From assembly GCA_016873355.1 (NCBI GenBank), contig VGXK01000023.1, forward strand, positions 1 to 11,959: a stretch of DNA of 11,959 bases. Direction: 5' to 3'. A program made the position numbers and the translations under genes. This DNA is from Phycisphaerae bacterium. GTDB taxonomy: Bacteria > Planctomycetota > Phycisphaerae > Phycisphaerales > SM1A02. Under the pieces are notes generated by a model. It did no database searches. It had not been told where the DNA came from and saw nothing but the letters and a program-made list of their open reading frames with translations. Every line of letters starts with the position of its first letter. Position 1 is the stretch's first letter. Positions 5,492 to 11,959 of this stretch are shown one piece after another.

Positions 5492-7291
5492 TCAGTTCGG
5501 GCACGGGCCCCAGGCACCGAGCAGGATGCCGAGGTCGTCGCCGTCCACCTTGCCGTCACCGTTCAGGTCGGACGGGCAGGCGCCGGCACCGCACGGGCCC
5601 CAGGCGCCCAGCAGGATGCCGAGGTCGTCGCCGTTCACCGCACCGTCATCGTTCAGATCCGCGGGACATGTCCCGGGTCCGGGGACGGCGGCGACGTCAG
5701 GCTGTATGAGGAATTGCAGCGTTGGGTTCGAGCCGTCGCCAAGAGTGACGTTAAACTCGGTTGTGTTTGCGCCGAGCCTGTCTTGGATGCCGAAACCGTA
5801 TCCGGACGTGAGGAACTGGAGCGCGGCGGCATACGTGTTGTAGAAGGTGGGATTGGTGGGTTGGGCGCCTCCGAACAAGAGGTGCGGATTGAGAACTCCG
5901 ATGCTCCACCAGTCTTGCGAGGTAAAGTCCGCGAGCGCTTGCGTCTTGCCGTCGTATGTGGCCACCACGGTGCTTCCGACTAGCCCGAAGTTCATGCCGG
6001 CGACGACATCGCCGACCACTAGGGTCTGGAGATTGTTGGGGGGTACTGGAACGAGCGCACCGCCCCCGACAGAGTAGGTGGGATTTGTCCCGTAAAGCCC
6101 GGTCGACGCGGTAAGGGAGGAGTAGGGGACATAAAGGTCGGTTTGCGGGCTGCCGTTAAAGGTGAAGTCGGAAATGAGAATGTATCCCGTGTAGACTGTG
6201 CTGCCGAGAGTGACAGGCCCCGCGTTAAAAGTGGCGCTGGCCGCGTAGGGTTGCGCGGGTACCCCCGTCGGCCCGTAGGAACCCGCGAGGTTCGTGACGA
6301 GAGTGCCGCTCAAATTGAGGCTGCCGCCAGGAGTGAGTGCGGTGATGTAATTGTCCCATGTGGGATATACGGTGGTGGCGCCGGCGGCAGTCCCGTCCGT
6401 GGGCATCGTGCCGGGTCCGGCTACGCGCACGACGTTCCACGCTGCTGCGGTAGATGTGATGGGTGGCGGGTTTGCGATGCTGGTCGAGCCGGGATTGGAG
6501 TAGTTGATTGATGGGTCGGTGCCGGCGACTTGGTAGTATTGGGGCTGGCCTGGAGCGGCCTTGGTAACGACGTTTGTCAGCGCGGTGAGGGTCGCACCCG
6601 CGGCCCCAGAACCATAAATCTGGACGGCGTTAAAGAGCGTTTGCGTGTTGTGGCTTGTCTGGATCGGGTTCTTGGTTCCGGTCGGAGGGTTGACTACTTT
6701 GATGCCCGTGGAGATGCCGACTTGGTCGATGTAGGAGAGGTTGGCATATGCCTGGTTCTCGTCGCTGAACGCCCAGCTTCCGTTGCTTTGTACTACCTTA
6801 GGCTGGATGGTAAGCTCGAATGCCTGAAACCGCTGGGTAAAAGTCGGGTCGGGAGGACTCGGCGCGGGCTGCCACCCGGGGTAAGGCCCTATTTGCGGGG
6901 CGTTCCCGCTGGCGATAGTGGACAGCCCGGCACCGTAGCTCGCGTATGCGCGCCCGCCGCCGAAGGTGCTGATCGATATCTCGCCGTTCTGTATCTTAGA
7001 AAGCTGGTAGCTCGAGTTGGTGAAAATGCTCGTCGACACGTAGGTTCCGGTTGTGTCGTTCCAGATGTTGGCCGTTCCGATAGGAAGGAAAGAATTGTAG
7101 GAAACGCTTCCGTCGCCGGGGGCGACGACAGCCGCTCCGCCCTCCGAAAAGTTAATCCAGATATTCGAGTCGGCCTGCTCACCGTGTGTCGCGTTGACGA
7201 ACTGGATCTTGACAGCCGGCGCCTGCGCGCGCGCGTAATTCGACGAAAACACGACGGCAAGCAACGACATAACCGGGAAAATTTTCTTCAT
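5492..7291 (-). CDS. Secreted GH64-like beta-1,3-glucanase family protein with C-terminal dockerin pair
   Basis: 599 residues from ATG 7291. MKKIFPVMSLLAVVFSSNYA is a Sec signal with likely cleavage after ARA (22). The body resembles the GH64/thaumatin-like beta-1,3-glucanase fold: VKIQFVNATH (27-36), NGEISISTFGGGRAYASYGA (102-121), RFQAFELTI then NLSYIDQVGISTGIKV (154-199), and near the end NTYAAALQFLTSGYGFGIQD. I cannot assign catalytic acids, so activity is uncertain. Residues 542-599 are two dockerin repeats (CPADLNDDGAVNGDDLGIL and CPSDLNGDGKVDGDDLGIL) with the DxNxDG calcium loop. Dockerins attach enzymes to cohesin scaffolds or the cell surface. The body DNA is near 55% GC by a local count, against clearly higher GC in the flanks and dockerin part, which suggests transfer plus domain fusion. 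No ribosome-binding site precedes ATG 7291; see the upstream in-frame start at 7468. Confidence 0.7.
   Translation of the reverse strand: MKKIFPVMSLLAVVFSSNYARAQAPAVKIQFVNATHGEQADSNIWINFSEGGAAVVAPGDGSVSYNSFLPIGTANIWNDTTGTYVSTSIFTNSSYQLSKIQNGEISISTFGGGRAYASYGAGLSTIASGNAPQIGPYPGWQPAPSPPDPTFTQRFQAFELTIQPKVVQSNGSWAFSDENQAYANLSYIDQVGISTGIKVVNPPTGTKNPIQTSHNTQTLFNAVQIYGSGAAGATLTALTNVVTKAAPGQPQYYQVAGTDPSINYSNPGSTSIANPPPITSTAAAWNVVRVAGPGTMPTDGTAAGATTVYPTWDNYITALTPGGSLNLSGTLVTNLAGSYGPTGVPAQPYAASATFNAGPVTLGSTVYTGYILISDFTFNGSPQTDLYVPYSSLTASTGLYGTNPTYSVGGGALVPVPPNNLQTLVVGDVVAGMNFGLVGSTVVATYDGKTQALADFTSQDWWSIGVLNPHLLFGGAQPTNPTFYNTYAAALQFLTSGYGFGIQDRLGANTTEFNVTLGDGSNPTLQFLIQPDVAAVPGPGTCPADLNDDGAVNGDDLGILLGAWGPCGAGACPSDLNGDGKVDGDDLGILLGAWGPCPN
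5501..5669 (-). repeat. Tandem duplicated dockerin module, 90-bp period
   Basis: The blocks starting at 5501 and 5591 share GCACGGGCCCCAGGC, then AGCAGGATGCCGAGGTCGTC, and differ mainly at third positions. Each encodes one calcium-loop repeat of the dockerin. The period is 30 codons. Confidence 0.8.
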
Positions 7292-7468
7292 AGCACACGA
7301 AGATGGCTGCCTTGCCGCCGATGTCAAGTTCCGATTTGAAATTTTAAGGATAGTCCGGTCAATGGCACTTCCCCAACCCAACACCCCAGAACCACTCGAA
7401 GCTGCGTTGGCTCGAACCGCTGCAAGCGCCATCAACGCTGCACAACCACCAATGAACACTCGTCTCAT
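7292..7468 (-). other. In-frame upstream extension encoding a second signal peptide
   Basis: From ATG 7468 the GH64 frame stays open for 59 codons before MKKIF. It begins MRRVFIGGCAALMALAAVRA-NA, itself a convincing Sec signal with an ANA cleavage site. The next 37 residues match no domain I know and their DNA becomes AT-richer, like an untranslated leader. This may be the true start of the gene, or the broken 5' end of another secreted-protein gene fused in frame by chance. Confidence 0.5.
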
Positions 7469-7475
7469 TCAAGTT

Positions 7476-7481
7476 TCTCCC
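7476..7481 (-). promoter_or_regulatory. Shine-Dalgarno site for the upstream start at 7468
   Basis: On the minus strand GGGAGA ends 7 nt before ATG 7468. The inner ATG at 7291 has no comparable site, so this favours translation from 7468 and a protein with two signal peptides in tandem. Confidence 0.5.
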
Positions 7482-7499
7482 GGAGCCCCGAAATGGAAG

Positions 7500-7511
7500 T
7501 GACCTTCCCCC
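7500..7511 (+). repeat. Left terminal inverted repeat of the second IS
   Basis: TGACCTTCCCCC, perfectly complementary to 8766-8777. Confidence 0.8.
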
Positions 7512-7566
7512 CTGAAACCGTACCAAGCCGGATTTTGGTATCCGGCGCATTTCAGGAGGTCAGGTC

Positions 7567-7839
7567 ATGCCAGGCAAGCGATTCAAGGCGGAGGAGATCG
7601 TCAACAAGCTGAGGCAGGCGGACGTCGAGCTCGCCCGGGGGAGCACGGTGGCGGCGGTGTGCAAGCTGCTGGGGATCACGGACGCCACGTACTTCCGCTG
7701 GCGCAAGGAGTACGGCGGGATGAAGGTCGACCAGGCGAAGCGCCTGAAGGCGCTCGAGCAGGAGAACGCGCGGCTGAAGCGGCTGCTGGCGGACGCGGAG
7801 CTCGACAAGGCGATCCTCAAGGAGGCCGCCCACTCCTGA
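7567..7839 (+). CDS. IS3-family transposase OrfA
   Basis: 90 residues, with AGGAGG (7554-7559) 7 nt before the ATG. An HTH domain (FKAEEIVNKLRQADVELARG, VAAVCKLLGITDATYFRW) is followed by a leucine-zipper-like segment (AKRLKALEQENARLKRLLAD, LDKAILKEAAHS). It binds the terminal repeats. Usually this OrfA ends GNF with a stop and lies in the frame +1 to orfB. Here a TGGGGAAACTTCTGA that would encode that ending is present at 7844-7858, but in another frame, and orfA stops earlier at 7837-7839. A one-base indel in its tail is likely, which placed orfA and orfB in the same frame. Confidence 0.9.
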   Translation: MPGKRFKAEEIVNKLRQADVELARGSTVAAVCKLLGITDATYFRWRKEYGGMKVDQAKRLKALEQENARLKRLLADAELDKAILKEAAHS

Positions 7840-7842
7840 AAG

Positions 7843-8748
7843 TTGGGGAAACTTCTGAGCCCGGCGCGCCGCCGGGCTGCGGTCGAGGAAGTCCGGCGCA
7901 CGCTTCCCGAGGTGAGCGAGCGACGGGCGTGCCGCGTGCTCGGGCAGCCGCGGGCGGTGAAGCGATACACGGCGCGTGTGCGCGACGACGAAGGGCCGCT
8001 GACCGGGCGGATCGTCGAGCTGGCATCGGTGTACGGCCGGTACGGATCGCCGCGGATCACGGGAATGCTGCGCAACGAGGGCCGGAACGCGAACCACAAG
8101 CGGGAGAAGCGGATCTTGCGGCAGGCGGGCCTGAGGGTACCGAGGAAACAGCCTCGCCGCGGCAGGCTGTGGCTGAACGACGGCAGTTGCGTGAGGCTGC
8201 GGCCGGAGAGAAAGGACCACGTGTGGGCGTACGACATCGTCCTGGCCCGGACGCACGAGGGGCTGCCGCTGCGGCTGCTGGTGGTGGTGGACGAGTGGAC
8301 GCGCGAGTGCCTGGCCATCGACGTGGCGAGGCAGCTTGGCTCGGACGACGTACTGGAGCGGCTCTCGTGGCTGATGGCCACGCGCGGCGTGCCGGACCAC
8401 GTGCGCAGCGACAACGGGAGCGAATTCACCGCGACGGCGGTGCGGGAGTGGCTCGGGAAGGTCGGGGTGAAGACGCTCTACATCGAGCCCGGCAGCCCGT
8501 GGGAGAACGGCTACGTGGAGAGCCTGAACGGCAAGCTGCGCGACGAACTGCTGAACGGCGAGATCTTCTACACGGTGGCGGAGGCACGGGTGCTGATCGA
8601 GCGGTGGCGCGAGCATTACAACCGTGTGCGCCCGCACAGCGCGCTCGGGTACCGCCCGCCGGCACCGGAGGCGATCGCTGCTGGACCGCCCTCCGCTTCG
8701 CTCCGGGCCGTCAAGCAGCGGCTTCCGAATCGGACGACTACTGCGTAA
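7843..8748 (+). CDS. IS3-family transposase OrfB, DDE catalytic subunit
   Basis: 301 residues if read from TTG 7843. The N-terminus (KLLSPARRRAAVEEV, VSERRACRVLGQPRAVKR) is followed by the HTH_21-like YGSPRITGML region and an rve integrase core. The catalytic triad is complete: Asp131 in WAYDIV, Asp190 in RSDNGSEF and Glu226 in NGYVESLNGK, giving the D-D(35)E spacing. The tail HYNRVRPHSALGYRPP is typical. The enzyme cuts and joins element ends as the OrfAB fusion. It is in the same frame as orfA with only TGA AAG between, so expression needs reinitiation at TTG, readthrough, or an unusual shift. Catalytically it looks intact. Confidence 0.92.
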   Translation: MGKLLSPARRRAAVEEVRRTLPEVSERRACRVLGQPRAVKRYTARVRDDEGPLTGRIVELASVYGRYGSPRITGMLRNEGRNANHKREKRILRQAGLRVPRKQPRRGRLWLNDGSCVRLRPERKDHVWAYDIVLARTHEGLPLRLLVVVDEWTRECLAIDVARQLGSDDVLERLSWLMATRGVPDHVRSDNGSEFTATAVREWLGKVGVKTLYIEPGSPWENGYVESLNGKLRDELLNGEIFYTVAEARVLIERWREHYNRVRPHSALGYRPPAPEAIAAGPPSASLRAVKQRLPNRTTTA

Positions 8749-8765
8749 ACTGTGGACTCAACAGT

Positions 8766-8777
8766 GGGGGAAGGTCA
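8766..8777 (-). repeat. Right terminal inverted repeat of the second IS
   Basis: GGGGGAAGGTCA on the plus strand, 18 bp after the orfB stop; partner of 7500-7511. Confidence 0.8.
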
Positions 8778-8833
8778 GATTCGCAACGGCCAGTTCCCGC
8801 ATCCTGGTGACCAACTTGTCCCGGTACGGGTTC
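8778..8833. other. Unassigned 56-bp remnant between the second IS and the protease gene
   Basis: The stretch lies outside the IS right repeat and before the right GGCGGCGCCG copy, so it belongs to the island and not to the protease gene. I see no gene or terminal repeat; a short imperfect palindrome CCCGGTACGGG is at 8820-8830. Confidence 0.5.
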
Positions 8834-8843
8834 GGCGGCGCCG
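8834..8843. repeat. 10-bp direct repeat, right copy, at the island junction
   Basis: GGCGGCGCCG, identical to 4939-4948. Protease coding resumes immediately after it in the same phase (ACG CTG GCG CTG). Confidence 0.7.
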
Positions 8844-9719
8844 ACGCTGGCGCTGCTCGATGCGACGAGCGCGCAAGTGTCGAGAGCGGTGAAGACGATC
8901 GGCGCCACGATGCGCGCCGCGCCCCATGCGCACCTTGCCGTGCTCTTCCGCTCGATCGATCGCTACCGCGAATTCGCCGAGGCGCAGGACCGCCTCGACG
9001 ACTCGAACGCGGCGGGGCACTACGCGGCGCAGGCCAAGCGATGCGCGTTCGCGGCGCCCGTTCCGTCGCCGGCGCTTCGGCGCGCGCTCGAGTGGCGCGA
9101 CGGCGCAATCGCCGGCGCGAGCGCCGGACCGGGCATCGCGTCGTCCGCGTCGCGGCGCGCGGCGATCGACGAAGCGGTCGACGACCTCCGCCAGCGCATG
9201 CGCAGGCTCACGGCGCATGAAGCGGCGCACCAGGTGCTCTTCGAGCGCGGCGTGCATCCGGAGGGGGGACGCTGCCCGGCGTGGCTCGCCGAGGGGCTCG
9301 CCTGCTGCTTCGAGACGGAGCGGTCGATCGGTGACTTCGGTCCCGGCTTCGACGTGCCGTCGCGTCGAGAGCGCCTGGAGCGCGCGATGCACGGCGAACG
9401 GCTGCGTCCGCTCGCGGCGCTCGTGGCGTCGGGATCCCGGCCTCGCGGCGGCACCGAGGAGTGCCTCGACTGGTACTCCCACTCGTGGGGAATCGTCGAC
9501 TGGCTCGCCACCGAGCGACCGCAGGCCCTCGCCGACTACCTCGGCTCGCTCGCGAAGACAACGCCGTGGCGCGCCGCGGTGCGGATCGGCGAGTTCGAGA
9601 AGGCGTTCGGCCCGATCACGGAACTGGAGCGGGCGTGGCTGGAGCACTGGCGGCCGCGCGTCGACGAACGTCGATGTGCGACGCAAGCGAGACGCCCAGC
9701 AGCACGAACAGCCACATGA
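8844..9719 (+). pseudogene. 3' part of the DUF1570-type metalloprotease gene
   Basis: 291 codons, beginning TLALLDATSAQVSRAVKTIG. Joined to the left part the protein would be about 376 residues, of which HEAAH is at 210-214 and the WLAEGLACCFE glutamate at about 235. That is the zinc site of gluzincin-type DUF1570 proteins, presumed secreted peptidases common in Planctomycetes. SVLF-like LAVLFRSIDRYREFAE before it and EECLDWYSHSWGIVDWLATE after it also fit. A GTG at 8877 could start a leaderless 280-residue product carrying the whole active site, but without export signal or N-terminal domain. The last 104 bp overlap the convergent YihY gene; the conserved part ends near WLEHWRPR, so the tail may be poorly constrained. 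Family assignment is by motif only. Confidence 0.78.
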
Positions 9720-10515
9720 AGTAGAGCCAGAGCATGAAGATCGGCGCCACGCCGAGCGAGCTGTAGAGGCTGCCGCGCGTGGTGAGCAGGTGCATCACGT
9801 ACGCGGTCAGGAAGCGCCGGCCGAGCTCGATGAACACCGCCGCCGCGAACGCGCCGAGCATGAGATCGCGCTTGCGGAGTTCCGTGGTCGGCACCACCGT
9901 GTACACGACCCAGAGCAGCAGCCAGAGCAGTGCCACGCTGATGGCGCTTCGAATGAGCAGGAGCATCCAGGTCCAATCGGGCAGCACGGCCGCAGCGCCC
10001 TGGATCTGCGTGGTCAGGTACGGAAGCACGGCAAGGATGAGCGGGCCCGCCGTGAGCAGGAACCAGTAGAGAAGAATGCGTCGCCCCCAGCTTCGCGAGA
10101 GTCTCGATCGCGCGATCTGGTTGAGCGAATCCTCGATGCCCGCCACCAGCCAGATCGCGGTGAAGAGCACCACGCCCACGCCGACCCATCCGAGCGTGGC
10201 GAGCTTCACTTCGCCGGCCTTGTCGATGAGCGAGCGCACCCATTCCGTGACCGACACCTGCTCGCCGCCGCTCACGACGTCGAGCCCCTGGAGGCCGAGG
10301 TTCTCGATGAGGCTGCTCACGAACTCGGGGAACTTCTCCGCCATGAGGCCGCGCACCACGACGGTCGCCACGACGAGCATCGGAATCAGCCCGAGCAGCG
10401 TGCGATACGCGAGCGACGCCGCCATCTGCGGCAGTCGGTCGTCGCGAATGCGGATCGCCAGCGCGATGAATTCCTCGACGAACGGCGGCCAGCGGCGCTT
10501 CGCGGTCTCCGGCAT
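9616..10515 (-). CDS. YihY/virulence factor BrkB family inner-membrane protein
   Basis: 299 residues, a usual length for the family once mislabelled RNase BN. About six transmembrane helices: 36-56, 108-126, 147-168, 186-208, 218-236 and 255-280. Family motifs are visible: AASLAYRTLLGLIPML at the first helix and YSSLGVAPIFMLWLYFMWLF at the last. The second loop (57-107) is long and polar. The function is not established. The start ATG 10515 has no Shine-Dalgarno site, but conserved sequence begins soon after it (FVEEFIALAIRIRDDRLPQM). The repeat-protein gene ends 32 bp upstream on the same strand, so they may be cotranscribed. The last 34 codons, including much of helix six, are antisense to the split protease gene. 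Confidence 0.9.
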   Translation of the reverse strand: MPETAKRRWPPFVEEFIALAIRIRDDRLPQMAASLAYRTLLGLIPMLVVATVVVRGLMAEKFPEFVSSLIENLGLQGLDVVSGGEQVSVTEWVRSLIDKAGEVKLATLGWVGVGVVLFTAIWLVAGIEDSLNQIARSRLSRSWGRRILLYWFLLTAGPLILAVLPYLTTQIQGAAAVLPDWTWMLLLIRSAISVALLWLLLWVVYTVVPTTELRKRDLMLGAFAAAVFIELGRRFLTAYVMHLLTTRGSLYSSLGVAPIFMLWLYFMWLFVLLGVSLASHIDVRRRAAASAPATPAPVP

Positions 10516-10547
10516 GCGGCGGAGTGTACGGGTCGCGGACGCGCCGT

Positions 10548-11959
10548 TCAGCGCAGACTCATGGTCGCCGGCTTCAGGCGAATGATGCGAACGCCGTACG
10601 CCTTCGACGCACGCGGATCGTCGGGCTTGATGTCGCTCGAGACGATCGTTTCGCCGTCGCCGTCGCCGTCGCGCGGAGTGCTGCCGCCGACCTGCACCAT
10701 GTCCTGCCCGACGGTGCGACCGTTGAGTCGCGGCGCGAGATCACCGAGCTTGAGCAGCACGCCCAGGCTGTAGCACCCGCACTCCTTGAAGTGGTACTCG
10801 GCGCCGCCGCCGGCGCCCTGGGTCGCGCCGCCGCGCGCGTCGAAGGAATCGGCCCCTCCGAGATCGACGAGCGCCGCGATCGCCTGCTGCGCCGCCGCGC
10901 CCTGGGAAAGTCCGTCGGCGCGATAGCAGTCGTTGCCCGATCGATCCACGAGCACGGCCACCGATTCGTCCCACGCGGCGCCCTGGCCCGCCGCCGTGCG
11001 CGAGTAGTAGAAGTCGTTGCCGCCCGCGTCGAGCAGCGCGCCGAAGGCCTGGTGCGCCGCGAATCCCTGCGCGTAGCGATCGCCGTGGTAGAGATCGTCA
11101 CCGGCTCGGTCGGCGAGCACGCCGAGCGAGAAGAAATACGCGCCGCCCTGGCTGAATTCGCCGCTTTCGTAGCGATCGTTGCCCGCGTCGTCGACGAGCA
11201 GCCCCACGCCTCCCGGAAGATCGCGGCGAATCCCGTACCCGACGCCCTGCGAGAAGCCGCGATCGGTGGCGGGCGTGTCGTAGGCGCTCGGCGCGCCGCG
11301 CGTCGAGTACCGATCGTCGCCCGCGCGATCGACGAGCGCACCGGCTGCGCGCGGACCTCCGACGCCCTGGCAGAGCACGCGTCCCTCGTACGAGTCGGCG
11401 CCCGCCTCGTCGACGAGCACTCCGACGCCGTAGAAGCCCGCCCCCTGACTCCAGGCGCCGGACACGTGCGTGTCGTTGCCCGCCTCGTCGATGAGCACGG
11501 CGACGCCGAGCATCGCGGCGCCCGAGCAGAGCGTTCCGCCCTCGTAGCGATCGTCTCCCGCGAGATCGTGCAGGAACGCGAAGCCCAGGAGGGCGCCGCC
11601 CGGACCCACGACGCCCTTGGAGACATAGGTGTCGTTTCCGTCGAGATCGACGATGGCGCAGGCGTTCGCCATGATCGCCCGTTGCACCGGCATGACTCGC
11701 TCCGGGTCGAGGTCGGGCGGCGGGAACGGCCGATCCGGCCACTCGTAGCGATCGTCGCCGCCGCAATCGAAGACGGCCGCGATGCGGCCCATGTCGTAGC
11801 GATTCGGACCGGGACCGCCGACGACGCACCATCCCACCGGCTCCAGCAGCTGCGACGAGAGGATGTGGCCGTCGATGGCGCCTTCGAGTTCGGGCGGCAG
11901 CGCCTCGATCTCCTGCGACGCCCAATCGCACTCGACCCGGAACTGCGCGTCGGGCAGCG
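10548..11959 (-). CDS. Protein of about eleven 27-residue LVDxAGxDxY repeats, 5' end outside window
   Basis: The frame is open to the right edge (in-window start LPDAQFRVECDWASQ), giving 469 visible residues; ATG 11837 is internal. Units follow L-[VL]-D-x-[AG]-G-[ND]-D-x-Y-x(6-8)-Q-G-x(8-10)-G-[VA]. Examples are LVDEAGADSYEGRVLCQG, LADRAGDDLYHGDRYAQG and LVDRSGNDCYRADGLSQG. Counted from ATG 11837, the DxY tyrosine position recurs at 31, 71, 98, 124, 150, 177, 223, 250, 277, 305 and 332; most steps are 26-28, and two units carry insertions. The GGNDxY core recalls RTX calcium-binding turns, but the period is three times longer; a beta-solenoid or blade fold is my inference. The C-terminus (about 370-429) is non-repetitive. 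No signal peptide can be judged. I do not recognise the family, and the function is unknown. Confidence 0.75.
   Translation of the reverse strand, partial: LPDAQFRVECDWASQEIEALPPELEGAIDGHILSSQLLEPVGWCVVGGPGPNRYDMGRIAAVFDCGGDDRYEWPDRPFPPPDLDPERVMPVQRAIMANACAIVDLDGNDTYVSKGVVGPGGALLGFAFLHDLAGDDRYEGGTLCSGAAMLGVAVLIDEAGNDTHVSGAWSQGAGFYGVGVLVDEAGADSYEGRVLCQGVGGPRAAGALVDRAGDDRYSTRGAPSAYDTPATDRGFSQGVGYGIRRDLPGGVGLLVDDAGNDRYESGEFSQGGAYFFSLGVLADRAGDDLYHGDRYAQGFAAHQAFGALLDAGGNDFYYSRTAAGQGAAWDESVAVLVDRSGNDCYRADGLSQGAAAQQAIAALVDLGGADSFDARGGATQGAGGGAEYHFKECGCYSLGVLLKLGDLAPRLNGRTVGQDMVQVGGSTPRDGDGDGETIVSSDIKPDDPRASKAYGVRIIRLKPATMSLR

Larger units (their letters stand above)
7500..8777 (+). mobile_element. 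Complete IS3-family insertion sequence (second IS), 1278 bp
   Basis: The ends are inverted repeats: TGACCTTCCCCC at 7500-7511 and its complement GGGGGAAGGTCA at 8766-8777, 12/12 matching, with the TG...CA termini usual for IS3. Inside are orfA and an orfB with a full DDE triad. Length and order fit the family. The flanks (AAG before, GAT after) show no 3-5 bp target duplication, so the element probably took part in a rearrangement after insertion. It reads outward from the GH64 gene, opposite to the first IS. Confidence 0.88.

Noticed and set aside
5501..5669. 90-bp repeats as a possible CRISPR or satellite array
   Set aside because: Only two units exist and they encode the paired dockerin calcium loops.
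7313..7325. TTGACA on the minus strand just upstream of ATG 7291 as a -35 box
   Set aside because: The spacing leaves no -10 hexamer before the start codon.
8926..10773. Long plus-strand frame of 615 codons across the protease, YihY and repeat-protein regions
   Set aside because: Composition is Arg/Glu/His-rich without domain structure and it is opposite to clear YihY membrane helices; a shadow frame.

Overview
The window is GC-rich bacterial DNA that looks planctomycetal, most likely class Phycisphaerae. Supporting signs are the two Cys-bounded dockerin repeats ending LGILLGAWGPC, a kinase-type TPR tail, a membrane protein ending in a CxxC...CxxC zinc ribbon, a DUF1570-type metalloprotease, and little use of strong Shine-Dalgarno sites. 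The lineage is inferred from protein style alone; there is no rRNA or marker gene.

Layout, left to right. At 2-1396 (+) is the C-terminal TPR part of a protein, probably a Ser/Thr kinase, entering from the left edge. It overlaps tail to tail with a zinc-ribbon membrane protein (1291-2031, -). A VOC/glyoxalase-like gene and a class III sirtuin (2030-3168, +) form a translationally coupled pair. A minus-strand run follows in the order STAS protein, small lipoprotein, nuoB (4541 down to 3234). The nuoB is interrupted by one in-frame TAA.

A DUF1570/gluzincin-type gene with a Tat-like signal starts at 4694. It is cut at 4948 and resumes at 8844 in the same codon phase. The roughly 3.9 kb between is a mosaic: a truncated IS3-family element (4949-5418), a plus-oriented hairpin and terminator, a secreted GH64-like beta-1,3-glucanase with a C-terminal dockerin pair (5492-7291, -) in visibly lower-GC DNA, and a complete IS3-family element (7500-8777, +). 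The 10-bp direct repeat GGCGGCGCCG sits at both junctions. To the right come a YihY/BrkB membrane protein (9616-10515, -) and a protein built of about eleven 27-residue repeats that runs off the right edge (10548-11959, -).

No RNA gene, CRISPR array or defence system was seen. The most notable points are the mosaic island that splits the protease gene, the nonsense-interrupted nuoB away from other complex I genes, the uncharacterised 27-residue repeat family, and the GH64-dockerin gene with two signal peptides in one frame.
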